This document shows positions 6,741 through 9,138 of a stretch of DNA of 9,138 bases, piece by piece. A program made the translations under genes and the position numbers. The stretch covers positions 1 to 9,138 of the forward strand of contig CAZSYX010000104.1 of NCBI GenBank assembly GCA_964610575.1, read 5' to 3'. Origin of the DNA: JADJWR01 sp964610575. GTDB lineage: Bacteria; Pseudomonadota; Gammaproteobacteria; Burkholderiales; Burkholderiaceae_F. The notes under the pieces are model-generated. The model saw nothing but the letters and a program-made list of their open reading frames with translations. It was not told the DNA's origin and did no database searches. Position 1 is the stretch's first letter, and each line of letters starts with the position of its first letter.

Positions 6741-7787
6741 TTGGCGGAGTTGACTGCCTTGAAGATCCTGCTTGCAGCGAAAGACGCGTTTGCCAAGAAG
6801 TTCGGGTGCGGCGACATGTCACTGCCGCGAAACGTCGTCTTGGTCGGCTGGTCGGCGGCCGATGAAGCCTGGTTCGTCACTCCACACTCCGTCAGCGAAT
6901 CCGGGGTCTTTCGCGAGCGCGTTCCGGTGACGCTGGGATTCCTTGGTGCGGACGTCGTGCCAAGGTTCGTCGGGCGGTCGTTCTGGTTCGCGTTCTGCTT
7001 TTGGGATGGCTGGCGCGAGCGAATTCCATACTCTGCGCACTATCGGTGGGTACCCGTCAGCGATCTCGAGGGTGTGGATGAATGGCGTGAGGGTCCGGGG
7101 GAACTCCCCCTTTTCTCACCTGACCCTCGCCCGATTGCCTGCTACGGAGCGCATCGTGGCGATCCAAGTGCGTTGCTGCTGCCCGAAGCGCATTACCTTG
7201 CTCGCAACGGCTACACGGGGCTTTTCGCCGAAGTACGTGCCGACGTTGTGCCATGGAGCGCGCGGCCTTCTCGCGCCGTATTCTGCGGCGGGGACCATGG
7301 CGAGACCGCGAACTATTTCTCGCCGCTCGTCCCAGGAAGACCTCACCCGCGGCGATACCTGAAGGAACTCGTAACGAGTTCGCGAATCGACGTTGACGTG
7401 CATCTTGGGCAAGGTATCCCCCGCGCAGCGCAGATGGCCTACCGGTGGATTCTCGATGTCGATGGCTACGCTCGCACATGGGATGCTTGGGCTTGGAAGC
7501 TGCTCAGCGGTTCCGTTGTGCTGTCTCCGGCCTCGCCTTGGGAGTCGTTTTTTACGCGCCAGTTCGATGCGTGGGAGCACTACGTTCCGGTCGCCAACGA
7601 TTTCTCGGACTTGGCGCAACGGCTCGAGTGGTGCCGGAGCCACGACGAGGAATGTCAGCGCATCGCGCAGCGAGCGCGTCAGCGCGCCGAGGACGTATAT
7701 CAGCCAGATTGCGTAGTGCGCTCCGTCGTGCGGCAGTTGCGACCCCTGGCGGAAGACCTCGGACTCGCTGTCCGATTGGAGCAGTAG
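6741..7787 (+). CDS. GT90 / CAP10-family glycosyltransferase (LPS-modifying type)
   Basis: Up to 348 residues from a TTG at 6741, which directly follows an in-frame TGA (6735-6737). ATG 6816 (residue 26) is an alternative; neither has a good ribosome site, so the N terminus is uncertain. The C-terminal half shows the CAP10 pattern: DVVPWSARPSRAVFCGGDHG (168-187), then YRWILDVDGYARTW (234-247) with the conserved Asp-Gly, KLLSGSVVL (253-261), HYVPVANDFSDLAQRLEW (280-297) and a terminal Ile-Ala-Arg-rich helix. Relatives transfer glucose, xylose or other sugars to LPS core or capsule and act in the cytosol or at the inner membrane. Donor and acceptor cannot be told from sequence. It converges on the methyltransferase gene. 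Codons are more mixed than in the genes on the left, consistent with a transferred glycan locus. Confidence 0.85.
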   Translation: MAELTALKILLAAKDAFAKKFGCGDMSLPRNVVLVGWSAADEAWFVTPHSVSESGVFRERVPVTLGFLGADVVPRFVGRSFWFAFCFWDGWRERIPYSAHYRWVPVSDLEGVDEWREGPGELPLFSPDPRPIACYGAHRGDPSALLLPEAHYLARNGYTGLFAEVRADVVPWSARPSRAVFCGGDHGETANYFSPLVPGRPHPRRYLKELVTSSRIDVDVHLGQGIPRAAQMAYRWILDVDGYARTWDAWAWKLLSGSVVLSPASPWESFFTRQFDAWEHYVPVANDFSDLAQRLEWCRSHDEECQRIAQRARQRAEDVYQPDCVVRSVVRQLRPLAEDLGLAVRLEQ

Positions 7788-7815
7788 GTTGCCCCTTACT
7801 CGCGACGTGAAGAAG

Positions 7816-7850
7816 ATCGGGTGCACAACTGCGACGAGGTCTCCCCCGAT
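7816..7850. terminator. Weak hairpin between convergent GT90 and methyltransferase genes
   Basis: ATCGGG (7816-7821) can pair with CCCGAT (7845-7850) around a 23-base loop in the gap between the two convergent stops. There is no T run on either side. The position suits a shared terminator, but the structure is weak. Confidence 0.2.
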
Positions 7851-7865
7851 TCCGTCGAGGCGTGA

Positions 7866-8429
7866 CTACTTCTTTGTCAGGATGGCGTGGATTTCGAGCA
7901 CTGCTTCCTTGTACCAACTGACTGCGAACTCCTTGAATTCCGGCTCGCGTCTAGCAAGTTTCTCGTTCAGCGAGTAGCTAACAACGAAGTCGAAATCACA
8001 GCTGTAGCCGTTTGGATTGACGCTCGAATCCGTGTGGAGTGCTTCCCGTCTGCGCCAGTCGCGGGTCAGATAGTAGAAGCCCATCTCGCTGAATGGTTCT
8101 TTGTGCGTCGGATCGCCGTAGTAAAGACAACTTGCCCAATGCGGCAGGATCAAGGTCGCCTTTGCGCCATGGTGGAGCACCCGGCCAAGTTCGTTGAAGA
8201 AGTGAACTCGTTCCCATTTGCCACCGAGGTTGGTCAAGTGCTCTATGAAGTGTGAACAATGGGCTTCCGATACCGTTTCATCAGCCCAAGGCCAGCGTCC
8301 AGCCGCCAGATCACAGACGATGTCGACGCCAGGAAGGTTCAGCTGGTCGACGCCGACGAAGCCCTTGCGTTTATTGCTTCCACAGCCAATGTCGATCTTG
8401 ATGGGTTCAGCGGTGATTCCCATGATCAT
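7866..8429 (-). CDS. Class I SAM-dependent methyltransferase, glycan-locus type
   Basis: A 187-residue protein with a Rossmann methyltransferase fold. The SAM-binding motif I is KIDIGCGSNKRKGFVGVD (11-28), with an acidic residue ending strand 2 (Asp28). WPWAD and SHFIEHL (59-65) match motif II/III of small sugar or lipid methyltransferases. FFNELGRVLHHGAKATLILPHW (78-99) replaces the usual 'evyRvLkPGG' helix and strand. GDPTHKEPF (105-113) is common in methyltransferases of polysaccharide clusters. The likely role is methylating a sugar or another glycan-linked group; the substrate is unknown. Two closely spaced ATGs (8429 and 8423) compete; the first is used here and the ribosome site is weak. 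The protein appears complete. Codon use is mixed, like the GT90 gene. A scrap of an IS3 transposase lies upstream. Confidence 0.88.
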   Translation of the reverse strand: MIMGITAEPIKIDIGCGSNKRKGFVGVDQLNLPGVDIVCDLAAGRWPWADETVSEAHCSHFIEHLTNLGGKWERVHFFNELGRVLHHGAKATLILPHWASCLYYGDPTHKEPFSEMGFYYLTRDWRRREALHTDSSVNPNGYSCDFDFVVSYSLNEKLARREPEFKEFAVSWYKEAVLEIHAILTKK

Positions 8430-8561
8430 GTCCCGTTACGTTGGAGCGGCTTGGACAGGGGCGATCATCAGGAGGGCTTCTTTGCCGCCAAGGGCGCGGC
8501 TGGCCTGGAAGTAAAGGTGGAAAGGTAGCAGAGCGTCCCGAGGGCCGTAGGCAGGTGGGCA

Positions 8562-8580
8562 ATGAAGACTTCGGCTTCAT
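8562..8580. repeat. Small hairpin with cTTCGg tetraloop potential
   Basis: ATGAAG (8562-8567) and CTTCAT (8575-8580) are exact inverted repeats. The seven bases between contain C-TTCG-G, so RNA from the plus strand could form a stem with one bulged A and a stable cUUCGg loop. It ends three bases before the AAGGAG that precedes the transposase remnant ATG. Its role, if any, is unknown. Confidence 0.35.
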
Positions 8581-8590
8581 CGAAGGAGTG

Positions 8591-8665
8591 ATGAGGAAGT
8601 TTCGATTCACTGGAAGCCAGATTCTGGCGGTGCCGGCTGAGGGCGGGGCCGGGGTGCTGACAGTC
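8591..8665 (+). pseudogene. Remnant of the 5' end of an IS3-family transposase orfA
   Basis: An AAGGAG ribosome site (8583-8588) precedes ATG 8591, and the first codons read MRKFRFTGSQILAV. This matches the start of the helix-turn-helix OrfA protein of IS3-family elements, whose usual form is MRKSRFTxxQIxxxLKxxEAG. Weaker similarity continues to about residue 22 (GGAGV), then stops. There is no downstream OrfA body, no OrfB integrase with DDE residues, and no paired terminal repeats that I can see. It therefore looks like a fragment left by deletion. The frame stays open to 8734 only because of composition. It lies between the methyltransferase and the right-hand glycosyltransferase gene. OrfA would bind the element ends if complete. 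Confidence 0.65.
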
Positions 8666-8719
8666 GCGGTCTCGCTCAATCGAAGACTCAGGGGGCTCGC
8701 CGGCCGTTTTCTCTGGACC

Positions 8720-9138
8720 TCAGCAACAGGATGAACTCCGATGTGCGCCGGCCAGCTCGACCAGCCTCTGTCGCACTTCAGCGACGACGTGGGTCCAGTC
8801 ATTGAGGGACGCCTGGCGAAACAGCGTCGCGGTTCGGTACCACGGGCTGCTGGAGCCTTCTCGCAACCAGCGCCAGTCGGCCCGGCGCTGCAGGAGCACC
8901 CAGGTCCGCTTCCCTAATGCTCCTGCGAGATGGGCGACCGAAGTGCAGACGGAGATGACCAGGTCGAGGTTGTCGATCAAGGCCGCGGTGTCGGAAAAAT
9001 CCCTGATCTCGGCGGTGTGGTCGGCAATCTTCGGTCCGTTCCAGCCCGCGGATTGCAGCGATTGCAGCTGGCTCACCGCAGCGTCGCCGATCTGCAGGCT
9101 GTAGAAGTCGACGCCCTCGATGTTCAGCGCCTCCAGTT
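8720..9138 (-). CDS. C-terminal part of a glycosyltransferase-9 / TPR-glycosyltransferase-like protein (5' end outside window)
   Basis: The frame is open from the window edge (first whole codon at 9136) to TGA at 8722-8720, giving 138 residues. It begins LEALNIEGVDFYSLQIGDAA, like the phosphate-loop region of family 9 transferases. It continues through FSDTAALIDNLDLVISVCTS and VAHLAGALGKRTWVLL, the nucleotide-sugar-binding end of that fold. It then ends with DWRWLREG, SSPWYRTATLFRQ and a DWTHVVAEV helix, as in TPR-linked glycosyltransferases. Relatives build LPS or glycoproteins. In those relatives VDTSVAHLAGALG is nearly constant; here the Asp is Cys (codon 8947-8945). RTW and LREGSSS also deviate. 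The gene may be diverged or starting to decay. Its N-terminal part, possibly with TPR repeats, cannot be seen. Confidence 0.82.
   Translation of the reverse strand, partial: LEALNIEGVDFYSLQIGDAAVSQLQSLQSAGWNGPKIADHTAEIRDFSDTAALIDNLDLVISVCTSVAHLAGALGKRTWVLLQRRADWRWLREGSSSPWYRTATLFRQASLNDWTHVVAEVRQRLVELAGAHRSSSCC

Noticed and set aside
1..9138. CRISPR array, toxin-antitoxin pair or new defence system
   Set aside because: No regularly spaced repeats, no small overlapping gene pairs of that type, and no nuclease, helicase or reverse transcriptase motifs were seen.

Overview
The window looks like chromosome from a GC-rich proteobacterium, most likely a betaproteobacterium. The codons of most genes end strongly in G or C. 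The rutE-like, gabD-like, prolyl-hydroxylase-like and thioredoxin/DsbD-like genes read as typical proteobacterial housekeeping or accessory genes. The taxon is inferred from protein resemblance, not measured.

Left part (1-4604), conserved chromosomal genes in good condition. A tRNA-Gly(CCC) gene lies on the minus strand and is divergent from a RutE-type malonic semialdehyde reductase/nitroreductase. That gene converges on a GabD-type succinate-semialdehyde dehydrogenase, with a hairpin between the two stops. gabD is divergent from a 2-oxoglutarate/Fe(II) prolyl 4-hydroxylase-like oxygenase. The oxygenase converges on a large minus-strand membrane protein that fuses a periplasmic CPHC thioredoxin/glutaredoxin-like domain to a DsbD/CcdA-like membrane domain.

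Middle (4605-6058). The ATP-grasp-like gene looks broken. Its natural start is followed at codon 15 by an in-frame TAG exactly where the family motif would have Gln, and its central ATP-binding part seems to be missing. Upstream of it, on the same strand, lies an intact small cysteine-rich YkgJ-type (CxxCxxCC) metal-binding protein that ends in a strong intrinsic terminator.

Right part (6059-9138), a surface-glycan or LPS-like accessory region. It holds about 680 bases without a convincing gene, a GT90/CAP10-family glycosyltransferase, a class I SAM methyltransferase and a scrap of an IS3-family transposase orfA start. At the right edge is the C-terminal end of a glycosyltransferase-9-like protein. 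Codon use looks more mixed than on the left. Together with the IS remnant, the damaged ATP-grasp gene and the short unlinked transcription units, this suggests an eroding, laterally acquired glycan region rather than a tight operon.

I see no CRISPR array, toxin-antitoxin pair, phage module or recognisable new defence system. The most interesting observations are the amber-interrupted, internally shortened ATP-grasp gene, the redox fusion protein and the IS3 remnant inside the glycan region.
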